NCBI RefSeq assembly: GCF_025961225.1 | Contig: NZ_JAOQNG010000010.1 | Coordinates: 1,664,501-1,728,500 of the forward strand | Source of the DNA: Azospirillum canadense | GTDB taxonomy: Bacteria; Pseudomonadota; Alphaproteobacteria; Azospirillales; Azospirillaceae | Direction: 5' to 3' | DNA length: 64,000 nt | Shown here: in pieces, positions 42,373 to 53,700 of the stretch | Layout: each line of letters opens with the position of its first letter | Position numbering within the stretch: the first letter of the stretch is position 1 | Notes under the pieces: generated by a model | Databases searched by the model: none | What the model was told of the DNA's origin: nothing | Seen by the model: the letters and a program-made list of their open reading frames with translations, nothing else | Translations under genes and position numbers: made by a program

Positions 42373-43872
42373 ATGTCCGAGCTGGTTGGCACTCCGGGGA
42401 ACGACACGCTGGCCGGGGGAGCCGGCAACGACACGCTGGATGGGGCTGGCGGCTACGATCTCCTGACCGGTGGACAGGGAGCGGATACCTTCCGTTTCAG
42501 CAGCCTTGCGGACATCAGCAACGACCAGATCACCGATTTCGGCCCAGGCGACCGCATCGACCTGTCGGCCCTGAACGCCACCTTCATCGGCACTGGGTCC
42601 TTCACCGGCTCCCCCATGAACAAGGGGCCGGCCCAGATCCGCAACCGGATCGATTTTTCCACGTCGGTTCTTGAGATCGACAGCGACGGCAACGGTTACC
42701 CCGACCGCTACATCTATGTGAACAACGGACCGGCCCTTCGGGAGATCGAAGGCTCGCCCGGCTTGCTCGAAAGCGTGCCCGACCTGACGCTCACCGGGAC
42801 GGAAGCGGGCGAGACGCTGGACGGCGGCGGCGGGCGCGACACGATCAGCGGCGGCGGCGGCAACGATCGCCTGCGCGGCTTCGCGGGCCACGACAGCTTG
42901 TCCGGCGGCCAGGGCGACGACACGCTGGAGGGGGGGGACCGGCAACGATACGCTGACCGGCGGTGCCGGCAACGACACCTTCCTTTTCCCGGGCCTCTTC
43001 CAGGGAACGAACGGCGCGCTCGGCTACAACGAAGCCCGGCTCACCGACTTCGCGCAGGGCGACCGGATCGACCTGTCGGGCTTCAACGCCACCTTCGTCG
43101 GCACCGGCTCCTTCACCGGCAACTCCATCAACAAAGGGCCGGCGCAGGTCCGCGTCCGCACCGATCTTGCCAACACCACGCTGGAGATCGACGGCAACGG
43201 CGACGGCTTCACCGACCTTTCCATCTACATCAGCGGGTCTCCCGGACTGCAGGAGGTGGCCGGTTCGCCGGGCGTGTTCGAGCGTGTGGCCGACCTGACG
43301 CTCACCGGCACGGAGGCGGGCGAGACGCTGGACGGCGGGGCCGGACGCGACACCATCAGCGGCGGCGGCGGCAACGACCTGCTGCGCGGCCTGACTGGCA
43401 ACGACAGCCTCTCCGGCGGCACCGGGGACGACACGCTGGACGGCGGCTCCGGCTCCGACACGCTGACCGGCGGCGCCGGCAACGACACCTTCCTGTTCAG
43501 CCCCGTTTCCAGCACCTCCGGCTACAACAGCACCCAGATCGCCGACCTTGCGCAGGGCGACCGCATCGACATGTCGGGCCTGAACGCCGCCTATATCGGC
43601 ACCGGGTCCTTCACCGGCACCTACGCGAACAAGGGTCCGGCGCAGTACCGGCTCCGCACGGATTCCGGCGTCGCGCTGGAGGTGGACAGCGACGGCGACG
43701 GCTATGCGGACCGGTCAGTCTACATCACTGGCGCTCCCGCCCTGCAGCAGGTGGCCGGCTCTCCCAATGTGTTCGAACGGGTACCGGATCTGACCCTGAC
43801 GGGCACCGATGGGGACGATGCGCTGACCGGAGGCGCCGGCGCCGACACCATCGGCGGCGGCGGCGGCAATGA
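42373..43872 (+). CDS. RTX protein segment 1 (N-terminus; frame lost at 42937)
   Basis: Codons to about 42933 encode the true N-terminus (MSELVGTPGNDTLAGGAGND) and the first unit with DRIDLSALNATFIG. After the GGGGGGGG run the frame reads Arg-rich shadow sequence (RRCRQRHLPF and on) until 43872. Only the first 187 residues are meaningful. Removing one G restores GGTGNDTLTGGAGND in the next frame. Confidence 0.6.
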   Translation: MSELVGTPGNDTLAGGAGNDTLDGAGGYDLLTGGQGADTFRFSSLADISNDQITDFGPGDRIDLSALNATFIGTGSFTGSPMNKGPAQIRNRIDFSTSVLEIDSDGNGYPDRYIYVNNGPALREIEGSPGLLESVPDLTLTGTEAGETLDGGGGRDTISGGGGNDRLRGFAGHDSLSGGQGDDTLEGGDRQRYADRRCRQRHLPFPGPLPGNERRARLQRSPAHRLRAGRPDRPVGLQRHLRRHRLLHRQLHQQRAGAGPRPHRSCQHHAGDRRQRRRLHRPFHLHQRVSRTAGGGRFAGRVRACGRPDAHRHGGGRDAGRRGRTRHHQRRRRQRPAARPDWQRQPLRRHRGRHAGRRLRLRHADRRRRQRHLPVQPRFQHLRLQQHPDRRPCAGRPHRHVGPERRLYRHRVLHRHLREQGSGAVPAPHGFRRRAGGGQRRRRLCGPVSLHHWRSRPAAGGRLSQCVRTGTGSDPDGHRWGRCADRRRRRRHHRRRRRQ

Positions 43873-46800
43873 TCGGCTGCTCGGCTTGGCCGGCAACGAC
43901 AGCCTGACCGGCGGCGCTGGCAACGACACGCTGGACGGCGGGGTCGGCTACGACACGATGACCGGCGGGGCCGGCGACGACACCTTCCTGTTTTCCACCA
44001 CCGCCAGCTACGGCTACGCCACGATCACCGATTTCGGCCAGAGCGACCGCATCGACCTGTCCGCGCTGGGCGCCACCTTCATCGGCGAAACCGCCTTCAC
44101 CGGAACCTATATGAACAAGGGTCCGGCGCAGGTGCGCATCAACGCCACCACCTACAACACGACGCTGGAGATCGACACCGACGGTGACGGCTTCACCAAT
44201 CGGTCCATCTCCCTGAACGGGGGATCGGCGATCCAGCAGGTGGCCGGCTCGCCCGGTATCTTCACGATGGTCCCCGACCAGACCGTCACCGGGACGGCGG
44301 CGGATGAATCGCTGGACGGCGGCGCCGGGCGCGACACCATCAGCGGCGGCGAAGGCAATGACCTGCTGCGCGGCCTGGGCGGCAACGACAGCCTGATCGG
44401 TGGTGCCGGCAACGACACGCTGGACGGCGGCTCCGGCTCCGACACGCTGACCGGCGGCACCGGCAACGACACCTACCGCTTCGCCAGCCTGGCGGACGTC
44501 AACGGCGACCTCATCAGCGACTTCGCTCTGGGCGACCGCATCGACCTGACCGGCCTGGGCGCCACCTTCATCGGCGACAGCGCCTTCACCGGCAGCTCTG
44601 CCAGCAATGGCCCGGCGCAGATCCGCGTGCGGACCTACACCGGCCAGACGTCGCTGGAGATCGACAGCAACGGCGACGGCTACGCCGACCGCTACATCTA
44701 CGTGAACGGCGGGCCCGCCCTGCGGGAGGTTGCCGGGTTTCCAGGCGTGCTGGAGCGGGTGCCCGACCAGACCCTCACCGGAACCGACGCGGACGACGCG
44801 CTGACCGGCAGTGCCGGCCGCGACACCATCAGCGGGGGCGCCGGCAACGACCTGCTGCGCGGCCAGTCCGGCAGCGACAGCCTGATCGGCGGCGAGGGCG
44901 ACGACACGCTGGACGGCGGCGCCGGTACCGACACGATGACCGGCGGCACCGGCAACGACACCTACCGCTTCGTCCTGAGCGACATGGAAGGCGATGTCAT
45001 CACCGACTTCGCGCAGGGCGATCGCCTCGACCTCAGCACGGCGAACGCCACCTTCATCGGCAGCGGCGCCTTCACCGGCAGCTACGCCAGCAACGGCCCG
45101 GCGCAGATCCGCATCAGCGTCAACGCCAACACCACCGTCGTGGAGATCGACAGCAACGGCGACGGTGTGTCCGACCGCACGATCAGCCTGACCGGCGCGC
45201 CCGCGCTTCAGCCGGTTGCCGGCGCGCCCGGTCTGTTCGAGCGCATTCCCGACCGGACGTTCACCGGGACCGATGGGAACGATTCGCTGACCGGCAGTGC
45301 CGGGCGCGACACCATCAGCGGCGGCGCTGGCAACGATCTTCTGCTCGGCATGAACGGCAACGACAGCCTGTCCGGCGGGACCGGAGACGACACGTTGGAC
45401 GGTGGCGCCGGCGGCGACAGCCTGACCGGTGGCGCTGGCAACGACACGTTCCGCTTTTCCAGCCTGGATGATATCGCGGAGGACATCATCACCGACTTTG
45501 CGGCCGGCGACCGCATCGATCTGTCGGCTTTGAACGCCGTCTTCATCGGCAGCGACCGTTTCACCGGCACTTATGCCAACCACGGGCCGGCCCAGGTTAT
45601 GGTCAGCACGAGCAATGCCACCACTTACCTGTGGATCGACAGCAACGGCGACGGACTGTCCGACCACATCATCACTCTGGCCGGTTCGCACACGTTGCGG
45701 GAGGTGGCCGGCTCGCCCGGCGTGCTGGAGCGGGTGGCCGAACTGACCGTGACCGGTGGTGTCGGCGCGGAGACGTTGACCGGCGGTGCCGGGCGCGATG
45801 TTATCAGCGGGGGCGGCGGGGACGATCTGCTGGACGGCTTGGCCGACGACGACGTCCTGTCCGGTGGCGACGGTAACGATACGCTGGTCAGCGGTCTCGG
45901 CGTCGACACGCTGAGCGGCGGGGCGGGCAACGACATCTTCCGCTTTCCAAACGGAACCGGCACGCACGGCTATCAGCATGCCTGGATCGTCGATTTCGCG
46001 CCGGGCGACCGCATCGACCTGTCCGACTGGAATGCCACCTTCATCGGCGATTCGGCCTTCACCGGCAACGCTGTGAACCGTGCTCCGCAGGTACGCGTCC
46101 GCACCGACGCGGCCAACACCATGCTGGAAATCGATGGGGATGGCGACGGCAACATCGATCGGACCATCTACATCAACGGTTCGCCGGGACTGCGGGAGGT
46201 GGCCGGTTCACCGGGCGTGTTCGAGTGCGTGCCCGCCCAGACCATCACCGGCACGGCGGCCGGCGATACGCTGGACGGCGGCGCCGGCCGCGACACCATC
46301 GGCGGCGGTGCCGGCAACGACCTGCTGCGCGGACTGGCGGGCAACGACAGCCTGACGGGAGACGCGGGTGACGACATCCTGGAAGACGGCCTCGGATCCG
46401 ACACGCTGACCGGCGGCGCCGGCAACGACACCTTCCGCATCGTGGCGCAGCCGGCCGGAACGACCTTCAGCTACTCCATCGTCTCGTCCACCACCATCAC
46501 CGATTTCGCCCAGGGCGACCGCATCGACCTGTCGGCCCTGAAAGCGACCTTCATCGGCGAGACCGCCTTCTCCGGCAACAACCTGAACGGTGGCACCGGC
46601 AAGGCGGAGGTCCGTCTCCGCTCCGACTATGTCGGCACCACGATGCTGGAGGTCGACAGCAACGGCGACGGCCTCGCCGATCGCACCATCAATCTGTACG
46701 GCTCCCACGCGCTGGTCGAGCAGGCCGGGTCGCCGGGCATGCTGGTGCGGGTGCCCGACCGCGTGCTGACCGGCACGGCGGCGAACGAAACACTGGACGG

Positions 46801-47722
46801 CGGGGCCGGTGGGGACACCATCTCCGGCGGTGCCGGCAATGACCTGCTGCGCGGCCTGGGCGGCAGCGACAACCTGTCCGGCGACGCCGGCGACGACGTC
46901 CTGAGCGGCGGCCCCGGACGCGACACGCTGACCGGCGGCGAGGGCGGCGACACCTTCCGGTTTGACGGCTTCGGCGACGTCGGCGGTGACCTGATCACCG
47001 ACTTCGCGGCCGGCGACCGCATCGACCTGTCCGCCCTGAACGTCACCTTCATCGGGGACGGCACCTTCACGGGCAGCTATCCCTCCCTTGGCCCGGCGCA
47101 GGTGCGCTACAGGGCCGACGTCACCAGCACCACGCTCGAATTCGACAGCAACGGCGACGGCTTCGTCGACCGGACGGTCACGCTGTCCGGTGCCCATGCG
47201 CTTGGGGAACTGGCAGGGTCGCCCGGCGTGCTGGTGCGCCTCGACGACCGCTCCGTCGTCGGGACCGAGGGCGCCGACACGCTGAACGGCGGCTCCGGTT
47301 TCGACAGCCTGTGGGGCGGCGGCGGCAACGACGTCCTCAACGGCCTGGGCAGCGGCGACGTGCTCGACGGCGGGGCCGGGGACGACACGCTGAGCGGCGG
47401 CGAGGGCGCCGACCTGCTGATCGGTGGCGAGGGCAGCGACACCTTCCGCTTCACCGCGTCGACCCAGCTGGCGGGCGACCGCATCACCGACTTCGCGACC
47501 GGCGACCGCATCGACCTGTCGGCCCTGAACGTCTCCTTCATCGGCGAGGATGCCTTCACCGGCAACTCGCAGTATCCGGGGCCGGGACAGGTTCGCCTGC
47601 GCACGGTCGGCGACGACACGCAGCTCGAGTTCGACACGACCGGCGACGGCCGGATCGACGGCAGCATCGTCCTGTCGGGCGAACATGGCTGGCCGTCGAC
47701 CCCAGCGCGCCGGGCGTCCTGA
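43256..47722 (+). CDS. RTX protein segment 2 (units 2-11)
   Basis: The second frame carries homologous coding from 42938 on, although its first ATG is at 43256. It holds ten units of about 490 bp: nonapeptides of GGxGNDxL type, an ITDFxxGDRIDLS cap, FTG, then an LEIDSDGDG-type EF-hand-like loop and a PALREVAGSPGV linker. It ends in off-frame residues after GEH at 47686, where one base is missing; DLAVDP-type sequence continues in the first frame. Confidence 0.6.
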   Translation: MAGSPGVFERVADLTLTGTEAGETLDGGAGRDTISGGGGNDLLRGLTGNDSLSGGTGDDTLDGGSGSDTLTGGAGNDTFLFSPVSSTSGYNSTQIADLAQGDRIDMSGLNAAYIGTGSFTGTYANKGPAQYRLRTDSGVALEVDSDGDGYADRSVYITGAPALQQVAGSPNVFERVPDLTLTGTDGDDALTGGAGADTIGGGGGNDRLLGLAGNDSLTGGAGNDTLDGGVGYDTMTGGAGDDTFLFSTTASYGYATITDFGQSDRIDLSALGATFIGETAFTGTYMNKGPAQVRINATTYNTTLEIDTDGDGFTNRSISLNGGSAIQQVAGSPGIFTMVPDQTVTGTAADESLDGGAGRDTISGGEGNDLLRGLGGNDSLIGGAGNDTLDGGSGSDTLTGGTGNDTYRFASLADVNGDLISDFALGDRIDLTGLGATFIGDSAFTGSSASNGPAQIRVRTYTGQTSLEIDSNGDGYADRYIYVNGGPALREVAGFPGVLERVPDQTLTGTDADDALTGSAGRDTISGGAGNDLLRGQSGSDSLIGGEGDDTLDGGAGTDTMTGGTGNDTYRFVLSDMEGDVITDFAQGDRLDLSTANATFIGSGAFTGSYASNGPAQIRISVNANTTVVEIDSNGDGVSDRTISLTGAPALQPVAGAPGLFERIPDRTFTGTDGNDSLTGSAGRDTISGGAGNDLLLGMNGNDSLSGGTGDDTLDGGAGGDSLTGGAGNDTFRFSSLDDIAEDIITDFAAGDRIDLSALNAVFIGSDRFTGTYANHGPAQVMVSTSNATTYLWIDSNGDGLSDHIITLAGSHTLREVAGSPGVLERVAELTVTGGVGAETLTGGAGRDVISGGGGDDLLDGLADDDVLSGGDGNDTLVSGLGVDTLSGGAGNDIFRFPNGTGTHGYQHAWIVDFAPGDRIDLSDWNATFIGDSAFTGNAVNRAPQVRVRTDAANTMLEIDGDGDGNIDRTIYINGSPGLREVAGSPGVFECVPAQTITGTAAGDTLDGGAGRDTIGGGAGNDLLRGLAGNDSLTGDAGDDILEDGLGSDTLTGGAGNDTFRIVAQPAGTTFSYSIVSSTTITDFAQGDRIDLSALKATFIGETAFSGNNLNGGTGKAEVRLRSDYVGTTMLEVDSNGDGLADRTINLYGSHALVEQAGSPGMLVRVPDRVLTGTAANETLDGGAGGDTISGGAGNDLLRGLGGSDNLSGDAGDDVLSGGPGRDTLTGGEGGDTFRFDGFGDVGGDLITDFAAGDRIDLSALNVTFIGDGTFTGSYPSLGPAQVRYRADVTSTTLEFDSNGDGFVDRTVTLSGAHALGELAGSPGVLVRLDDRSVVGTEGADTLNGGSGFDSLWGGGGNDVLNGLGSGDVLDGGAGDDTLSGGEGADLLIGGEGSDTFRFTASTQLAGDRITDFATGDRIDLSALNVSFIGEDAFTGNSQYPGPGQVRLRTVGDDTQLEFDTTGDGRIDGSIVLSGEHGWPSTPARRAS

Positions 47723-50700
47723 TCCGCGTGGCGGAGCTGCACCGGACCGGGACCGACGGCAACGACACGCTGGAGGGTGCCGCGAGCCGCGACACGCTGT
47801 CCGGCGGCGCCGGCGACGACACCCTGTTCGGCTACGGCGCCAGCGACAGCCTGGACGGCGGAACCGGCAACGATCTGCTGTACGGCGGTTCGGGGGCGGA
47901 CGTCCTGCGCGGCGGCCTGGGCGCCGACATGCTGATCGGCGGCGACGGGGCGGACAGCCTGGACGGTGGCCAGGGAGACGACACGCTGGACGGCGGCGCC
48001 GGAGCCGACCAGTTGATGGGCGGCGACGGGAAGGACACCTTCCGCTTCACCAACGTCGGCGACATCCTCAACGACCGCATCGGCGACTTCGCCGATGGCG
48101 ACCGCATCGACCTGTCGGCCCTGAACGCGGTCTACATCGGGTCGGCACAGTTCAGCGGCACCCCCGGCAATTCCAGCCCGGTCCAGGTGCGCTCGGTCGT
48201 GGCGGGCGGGATGACCCGCGTGGAGGTCGCCTCTTCCGGTTATCCCTCCGCCAACACCTTTTTCACGCTGGTGGGAGAGCACGACCTTGCGGTTGATCCG
48301 CAGGCAGCGGGCGTGCTGGTGCGCGTGCCGAACCAGACGCTGTCTGGCACGGACGGCGATGATTCCCTGGTCGGCGGCTCCGCCCGCGACACGCTGTCCG
48401 GCGGCGCCGGCAACGACACCCTGATCGGCGGCGGCGCTGCCGACCTGCTGCAGGGCGGTCTCGGCGCCGACGTGCTGATCGGCGGCGACGGGGCGGACAG
48501 CCTGGACGGCGGGGCGGGCGACGACCAGTTCGTCTACGACTCCCCGACGGCCATGCACAACGACCGCATCCGCGACTTCGCCGCGGGCGACCGGCTCGAC
48601 CTGTCGGCGCTGGGGGCGACGTTCATCGGCGAATCCCAGTTCAGCGGCAAGCCCGCCGCTCTGGGAAGCGCCCAGCTGCGCGTGTTCTACGGCACCGACA
48701 GCACGACGGTCGTCCTGGACAGCAACGGCGACGGGGCCGGCGACGCGGCGCTGACGCTGGACGGCGTGGTGCCGCTGGTCCAGCTGGCCGGGGCGCCGTC
48801 GGGCGTCCTGGTGACGGACGCCGGGCAAGCCCTGACCGGCGGGGACGGCAACGACAGCCTGACCGGCGCGTCCGGCCCGGACACGCTGACCGGCGGCGCC
48901 GGCAACGACACGCTGAGCGGCGACTACGGCAACGACCTCGTCATCGGCGGAGATGGCAACGACGTCGTGATCGGCGGCGACGGGATCGACACGCTGGAGG
49001 GCGGCGCCGGCAACGACACGGTGAACGGCGGCCCCGGCGGCGACCTGATGACCGGCGGCGCCGGCCGCGACGTCTTCCGCTTCAACAAGGCCAGCCACGT
49101 CAACGGCGACCGGATCACCGACTTCAGCTCCAGCGACCGCATCGACATCACCGACCTGAACGCCACCTTCATCGGCACCGCGGCCTTCACCGGCACGACG
49201 GCGCAGCCCGGACCGGCGCAGGTGAACGTGGTGGTGGCGGGCAGCGGGCCGTTGGCCGAAACCCGGCTCGTCTTCGATCTGGACGGCAACGGCGTCGGCG
49301 AGCGCACACTCATCCTGTCCGGCACGCACACGCTCGCGACCGCCCAGAACAGCCCCGGCGTCCTGGTGCGCATCGACGACCTCGTGCTTGCCGGGACCAG
49401 CAACGCCGACACGCTGGAAGGCGGCGCCGGGCGCGACAGCCTGAGCGGCGGTGCCGGCGACGACAGCCTGACCGGCGGTGCGGGCGACGATACGCTGACG
49501 GGCGATGCCGGCAACGACACGCTGGTCGGCGGCCTCGGCACCGACCGCCTCACCGGCGGCGGCGGCAACGACACCTTCGTCTTCACGACGGACGACATCG
49601 CTGGCGACCGCATCACCGACTTCACCGACGGCGACCGGATCGACCTGTCGGCCCTGAACGCCGCCTTCATCGGCACCGCCCTCTTCAACGGGACCGGGGG
49701 CGCGCAGATCCGCGTGTCCGCGGTCGGCGAGCCGGGCTACCGGAACACCCTGCTGCAGATCGACCTCAACGGCGACGGCCAGACCGACCGCAGCATCGAG
49801 ATCGCCGGGGAGCACATCCTCCAGATCGACCCGAACGCGCCGGGCGTTCTCGTCCGCGCGCTGGGCCAGCGGTTCGACGGCACCGCCGGCGACGACACGC
49901 TGGCGGGGGATGCCGGCGACGACACGCTGACCGGCGGTGCCGGCAACGACAGCCTGACCGGCGGGGCCGGTCGCGACCGGCTCGACGGTGGGGACGGTGA
50001 CGACACGCTGGCGGGCGGCGACGGGGCCGACACGCTGACCGGCGGCGCCGGCAACGACGTGTTCCGCGTGCTGACCGTGGGCGACGCCGCGGGCGACCGC
50101 ATCCAGGACTTCGCCGACGGCGACCGGCTCGACCTCAAGGCGCTCCAGGCCACCTTCATCGGCGGCGGCACCTTCACCGGCTCCGCCGCGAATCTCGGTC
50201 CGGCGCAGGTCCGCTACGCCGTGACCGGTGCGGAGGGCCAGCAGCGCACCCGCGTGGAGATCGACGGCAACGGCGACGGCATCGCGGACTCGGTGATCGA
50301 ACTCACCGGCGCCCACGCCCTGCGCGAGGACGGCGCGGATGCGGGGGTCCTCGTCCGCGTGTCCAACCAGAACCTGACGGGCACGGCGGCGGCCGACACG
50401 CTGGCTGGCGGCGAGGGCGCGGACAGCCTGAGCGGCCTCGGCGGGGACGACCGGCTGGCCGGTGCCGGCGGCGACGACCGCCTGGACGGCGGCGATGGCA
50501 ACGACACGCTGGACGGCGGCGACGGCGGCGACGCGCTGGCCGGCGGTGCGGGCAACGACAGCCTGACCGGCGGTGCCGGCAACGACACGCTGAACGGCGG
50601 CGACGGCGACGACACGCTGGCCGGGTCCGAAGGACGGGACGAGCTGGCCGGCGGCGCCGGCACCGACACCTTCCTGTTCGCCCGCGCCACCGACATCGAC

Positions 50701-53700
50701 GGCGACACCATCACCGACTTCGCCACCGGCGACCGCATCGACATCTCCGGCCTGTCGGCCAACTTCCTCGGCACAACGCCGCTGTCCCAGCGCTACGGCA
50801 GCGGCGTGGCGGTGAACTATGTCCAGACCGGGTCGGGCGCCTTCGCCACGACCGACCTGCAGTTCGACGTGGACGGCGACGGCGTGGCCGACCGCGTCAT
50901 CCACATCACTGGGACCCACGCGCTGGCCGTGGATCCGGCCAACACCGGCGTCCTGACCCGGGTGACCGCGGTCAAGAGCACCGGCGGCGGCGGTGCCGAC
51001 ACGCTGACCGGTGGCGCCGCGTCCGACACCTTGGCCGGCGGCGACGGCAATGACCGGCTGGACGGCTTGGCCGGCGCGGACTTCCTGGATGGCGGGACGG
51101 GCGACGACACGCTGGCCGGCGGGGCCGGCGAGGACGTCCTGACCGGCGGCGACGGCAACGATACCTTCCGCTACGCCTCCGCGGCGGAAGCGGACAGCGA
51201 CCGCATCGCCGACTTCGCCGTCGGCGACCGGTTCGACCTATCGGGCATCGCCTTCACCTATGTGGGCAGCGGACCGTTCACCGGCACCACGGCCCAGCGG
51301 GGCGGGGCGCAGGTCGGCATCCGCTTCGTCACGTCCGGCGGGTCGGCCACGCAGGTCCTGTTCGACATGAACGGCGACGGCGTCGCCGACGGGACCCTGA
51401 CGCTCGCCGGCTTCCACGACCTTCAGGAGGCCGAGGGAAGCCCGGGCGTGCTGGTCCAGGCGACCGGCCTGACGCTGACCGGCACGGCGGACCCCGACAT
51501 GCTGACCGGTGCGGAGACTCCGGACCGGCTGAGCGGGCAGGCGGGCGACGACCGCCTGCTCGGCAACGGCGGCAACGACAGCCTGTCCGGCGGCCAGGGC
51601 AACGACAGCCTGAGCGGCGGCGACGGGGCCGACCTGCTGTCCGGCGACGCCGGCGACGACACGCTGAACGGCGGTGCCGGCGACGACACGCTGAACGGCG
51701 GCGACGGCAACGACCGGTTCGAGGCGAGCGGCGGCACCGACGACATCAACGGCGGCGCCGGGACCGACGCGGTGGTCTTCACCGACGCCTGGGCGAACTA
51801 CGACATCGCCAACAACGGCACGACGGTCACCGTCACCCACGCCCGCGGCACCAAAGCGGACGGCGTCGCCCGCGTGACGGCGGTGGAGGAGCTGCGCTTC
51901 ACCGACAAGACCGTCGACCTGACGCCGGCCTCGGCGATCGGATCCCGCTTGATCAGTGGCCTCGGCGGGACCGCCGGCTTCGGCGAGAACGAGCTTGACC
52001 GCAGCAACGACGGGTCGAGCGGCTTCGTCGACGTCCGGTCCATCTTCGCGGACGGCATCAACGTCGCCGGCAAGATCTACACCGGCGTCTACATCAACAC
52101 GAACGGCAGCATCTCCTTCGACGGGCCGCTGTCCACCGGCCCGTCCGCCAACGCGCTGTCGGCCTCGGCCCCGGCGATCATCGCGCCGTTCCTGTCGGAT
52201 GTGGACACGCGGGGCGGCACGGGGGCGGCGACACCGGGCGGCACCTCGCAGGGCACCAACCGCGTCTACTACGACCTGGACCCAACGACCGGCACGATCA
52301 TCATCACCTGGGACGACGTGGCCGCGAACGGCGGCACGGACGGGGCGCGCAACGCCTTCCAGCTCGTGCTGACCAACGCCGCCGGAGCGGCGGGGCGCCA
52401 GGCCGGGGACTTTGACGCGGAGTTCCGCTATGAATCCGTGACCTGGGCGCAGACCGGCGGCGCCGGGACCGTCGCGCAGGCCGGCTACACCGCCGGCAAC
52501 GGCGACGCGGCGGGCGTCTTCATCCTGCCCCAGTCGGGCGACACGGCGGGGATGCTCGCCCTCGACAGCACGGCGGGCAACACCGGCTCGAACGGCTTGT
52601 GGCGCTTCTCGATGACCGGCGGCACCGCGTCGAACGCGCTGCCGGCGGTGGTTTCCATTGAGCCCGGCCAGCTGTCCAAGGCGGAGGGCAACAGCGGTTC
52701 CACACGCTTCACCTTCACGGTGACCCGCGCCGGCGACACGACCAGCGGCGTGACGGTGGGCTACACCGTCGCCGGCACGGGCAGCAGCCCGATCGGCGCC
52801 GGGGACCTGATGGGCGGCTTCCTGCCCTACGACGGGACGGTCACCTTCGCCGCGGGCGAGACCAGCAAGACCATCGCGGTCGACGTGGTCGGCGACACGG
52901 TGGCGGAGGCGAATGAGACCTTCGCGGTGACGCTCGGCACGCCGGCGGCGGGCTCGAACGTCAAGCTCGGCAACCGGCAGGCGACCGGGACGATCCTGAA
53001 CGACGACAACCAAGCGCCGCCGCTGCCGCCGGGCTTCCGTCCCGGCGCCAACTGGGGCGACCCGCATCTGGTCACCTTCGACGGCTTCTACTACAGCTTC
53101 CAGGCGGTCGGCGAATTCACCTACGTCCACGCCAAGTCCGGCGACGAGCGGATCGTGCAGCTGCGCACGGCGGCCATGGGCGACGCCGTGTCGGTCAACA
53201 CGGCGGTCGCGACCAAGATCGGGGCGGCGCGGGTGTCGATCAACGCGCTCGACGCCGGCCATCCGCTGCGCGTCGACGGGGCGGTCGCCGACATTCCGAA
53301 CAGCGCCGGCTCCATCGCCGTCGGCGACGGCCGCATCTTCCGGTCCGGGAACGTCTACACCGTCGTCTACGCCAACCAGGAGCAGATGATCGTCACGGTC
53401 GAGGCGGACCGTGTCGACCTCCAGCTCTTCCTGTCGCCGACCCGCGCGGCGGGGTCGATCGAGGGCCTGATGGGCAACCTCGACGGCAATGCGTCCAACG
53501 ACCTGGCCCTGGCCGACGGCACGGTGCTGTCGCAGCCCGTCGACTACTCGGTGCTGTACGGCAGCTACGCCGACGGCTGGCGGGTTACCCAGCAGACCTC
53601 GCTGTTCGACTACGGGCAGGGAGAGACGACGGCGACCTACACCGACCGCAGCTTCCCGCGGCAGGTCCTGTCGGTGGACACGCTGCCGGACGCCCTGCGC

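Larger units (their letters stand above)
42373..51720 (+). repeat. 18 tandem protein repeat units, about 480-620 bp each
   Basis: Counting the DRIDLS / DRxDLS motif gives 18 copies, near 42550, 43060, 43560, 44050, 44540, 45020, 45510, 46005, 46520, 47020, 47510, 48110, 48590, 49140, 49640, 50120, 50740 and 51230. The first eleven repeat about every 490 bp. Later ones are more varied and contain more nonapeptides. Confidence 0.85.

Noticed and set aside
47107..50919. Open frames of 1270 and 1690 codons antisense to the RTX gene
   Set aside because: They mirror the repeats (VVAGTAGQAVVAG-type sequence) and have no independent features.
42373..51720. CRISPR-like array
   Set aside because: The regular spacing is due to protein-coding repeats about 490 bp long; there are no short identical repeats with unique spacers and no cas genes.
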